This document shows, in pieces, positions 5,450 to 6,221 of a stretch of DNA of 6,221 nucleotides. The DNA lies in NCBI GenBank assembly GCA_016180765.1, contig JACPAP010000125.1:1-6221 (forward strand), read 5' to 3'. The notes beneath the pieces were generated by a model. It worked only from the letters and a program-made list of their open reading frames with translations, searched no databases and was not told the DNA's origin. Every line of letters starts with the position of its first letter. Positions within the stretch are counted from its first letter, which is position 1. Made by a program: the position numbers and the translations under genes. Source of the DNA: Gemmatimonadota bacterium (GTDB lineage Bacteria > Gemmatimonadota > Gemmatimonadetes > Gemmatimonadales > GWC2-71-9).

Positions 5450-5483
5450 TGCAGTGCTCCACGATATGCGAGGAGTCGGGGCG

Positions 5484-5525
5484 AGCGGGTGGGTCGCTTC
5501 CCGCTTCTCACGTCTCACTTTTCAC
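5484..5525 (+). terminator. Weak candidate terminator after the 134-residue gene
   Basis: AGCGGG (5484-5489) and CCCGCT (5500-5505) form a 6-bp stem with a 10-base loop, extended by a G-U pair. The downstream stretch is pyrimidine-rich with interspersed A (TCTCAC-type units, then TTTTC) and has no continuous T run. Termination is plausible but weak. Confidence 0.3.
5505..5525. repeat. Three 7-base tandem units (TCTCAC type)
   Basis: TTCTCAC (5505-5511), GTCTCAC (5512-5518) and TTTTCAC (5519-5525) follow one another. It is a small degenerate tandem repeat in the 127-base gap before the decayed peptidase gene, with no assigned role. Confidence 0.45.
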
Positions 5526-5576
5526 CAGCCGTTTTCCACCGCAGCTTTCCAGCAGTGACCATCCTGAGAACCTGAC

Positions 5577-5840
5577 ATGACGCTCCGCAACATCTTCGCA
5601 GCCGCCGGCTCAGCGCTCACACTCCTGGGTCTTCACGCCCACTCCGCGGCGGCGCAGCGCCCGTTGGCCCTGGAGGACTATTACCGGGTCGAGAGCGCGA
5701 GCAGCCGCGCCATCTCCCCCGACGGCCGCTGGGTCGCCGTGGTGCGGTGGCACGGCGGACATACCGCGCACCAAGGAGAGCGAGTTCTTCGGGGCTCCCT
5801 GGGAGCACGGGAGCGCCCAGCTCGACGAGCCAGTGAGGCG
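5577..5840 (+). pseudogene. Remnant of an S9-family (prolyl oligopeptidase-type) secreted peptidase
   Basis: From ATG 5577 the first 57 residues read like the N-terminus of a periplasmic S9-family peptidase: a signal peptide with SAAAQ cleavage after Ala26, then PLALEDYYRVESASSRAISPDGRWVAVVR, the usual opening of the beta-propeller (ISPDG-W-VA). The frame then turns into Gly/Arg/Ala-rich sequence and stops at 5942. In the +1 frame, from about 5755, a different segment appears, ADIPRTKESEFFGAPWEHG, which resembles the part of the catalytic domain after the nucleophile, then degenerates too. Intact members have roughly 600-700 residues with a propeller and an alpha/beta hydrolase domain holding Ser-Asp-His; nearly all of that is absent. 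The simplest reading is a large internal deletion plus frameshift. The N-terminal call is firm, the second fragment tentative, and an assembly error cannot be excluded. Confidence 0.65.
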
Positions 5841-5956
5841 GGGGCGGGCTATGGCGACGGGAGCGAAAGTGGGCGCCCGGAGGGACCCACCCGCGCTCTC
5901 CTCGCCCTCTCCACGTTTGACCGCCGGGGGCTTACCCGCTAACATCCACTCCGGCA

Positions 5957-5985
5957 GGGGCCGCGCGCCGGCCCCTTCTTTATTT
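5957..5985 (+). terminator. Strong rho-independent terminator
   Basis: GGGGCCG (5957-5963), loop CGCGC (5964-5968), CGGCCCC (5969-5975): a perfect 7-bp GC stem followed at once by TTCTTTATTT (5976-5985). It ends transcription arriving from the peptidase remnant, yet lies only 27 bases before the infA start codon, so it may instead act as an attenuator in the infA leader. Confidence 0.85.
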
Positions 5986-5986
5986 C

Positions 5987-6003
5987 CCGGCGCCGCCGGA
6001 AGG
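5987..6003 (+). promoter_or_regulatory. Hairpin overlapping the infA ribosome binding site
   Basis: CCGGC (5987-5991), loop GCC, GCCGG (5995-5999) form a 5-bp stem whose last two bases are the start of the GGAAGG Shine-Dalgarno (5998-6003), which precedes ATG 6013 by nine bases. Folding would partly hide the RBS. The stem is short, so an effect on translation is possible but unproven. Confidence 0.4.
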
Positions 6004-6012
6004 TGAGCGACC

Positions 6013-6221
6013 ATGGCGAAGGAAGAAGCCATCCTGGTGGATGGGACCGTGACCGCGGTCCTGCCGAACTCCATGTTCCGCGTGACGTTGGAGAACGGGC
6101 ACGAGGCACTGGCGACCGTGGCCGGGAAGATGCGGCGTTTCCGGATTCGGGTCCTCCAGGGTGACCGGGTCACCATGGCCTTCTCGCCCTACGATCTCAC
6201 CCGCGGGCGCATCACCTATCG
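6013..6221 (+). CDS. infA: Translation initiation factor IF-1 (truncated by window end)
   Basis: IF-1 binds the A site of the 30S subunit and assists IF-2 and IF-3 during initiation in the cytoplasm. The frame from ATG 6013 reads MAKEEAILVDGTVTAVLPNSM, then FRVTLENGHEALATVAGKM, RRFRIRVLQGDRVTMAFSPYD and LTRGRITYR. This is the full OB-fold with the diagnostic P-N-x-M-F-R-V, L-x-NGH, GKMR and SPYDLTRGRITYR motifs. Sixty-nine codons are present and the family has about 72, so only the last few residues and the stop are outside. GGAAGG (5998-6003) is the RBS. It is not next to the usual ribosomal-protein cluster on this side (an aberrant peptidase remnant precedes it), so it may be a separate or second infA copy; what follows is unseen. 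Certain as IF-1, uncertain as to copy status. Confidence 0.97.
   Translation, partial: MAKEEAILVDGTVTAVLPNSMFRVTLENGHEALATVAGKMRRFRIRVLQGDRVTMAFSPYDLTRGRITY

Noticed and set aside
4928..5518. Two overlapping minus-strand frames
   Set aside because: They are antisense to the 134-residue gene and have Ser/Arg/Pro-rich compositions typical of shadow frames in GC-rich DNA.
5505..5525. TCTCAC units as a CRISPR-like array
   Set aside because: Units are only 7 bases, directly adjacent and without spacers.

Overview
This is a GC-rich (roughly two-thirds G+C by eye) bacterial chromosomal fragment with short intergenic gaps. Exported lipoproteins carrying X25 and PKD-type modules, a decayed S9-type peptidase and GC-rich small hypothetical genes suggest an uncultured, Gemmatimonadota-like Gram-negative bacterium. 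That placement is inference; no rRNA or other strong phylogenetic marker is present except a partial infA.

Left part, minus strand (1-2918). Reading leftwards there are three genes. The first is a two-helix membrane protein with a soluble C-terminal domain (2918-2346). The second is an apparent Tat-exported lipoprotein with a DUF3800-like domain (2036-1266), which has a good promoter and a structured leader. The third is a lipoprotein with two tandem X25 (pullulanase-associated) modules and a PKD-like domain (1021 to beyond base 1). This last gene runs off the window and is easily missed because its stop codon lies outside.

Right part, plus strand (3011-6221). A DM13-domain membrane-anchored protein (3069-3551) is divergent from the membrane protein and preceded by a possible ECF-type promoter. 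It is followed by the 5' remnant of a small lipoprotein gene (3564-3677), a DUF2461/TIGR02453 protein (3818-4525), two small conserved-looking proteins of unknown function (4655-4888 and 5045-5449), a wrecked S9-family peptidase gene (5577 to about 5840), a strong intrinsic terminator (5957-5985), and translation initiation factor IF-1 (infA, 6013 to the window end, lacking only its last few codons).

Functional picture. Much of the window is envelope-directed: two lipoproteins, two membrane-anchored proteins, and two remnants that keep signal peptides. There is no obvious single pathway. The points most worth checking are the exported DUF3800-like lipoprotein, the internally deleted peptidase gene, and the terminator plus SD-overlapping hairpin directly in front of infA. 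I found no CRISPR array, tRNA, rRNA, transposase or complete multi-gene system.
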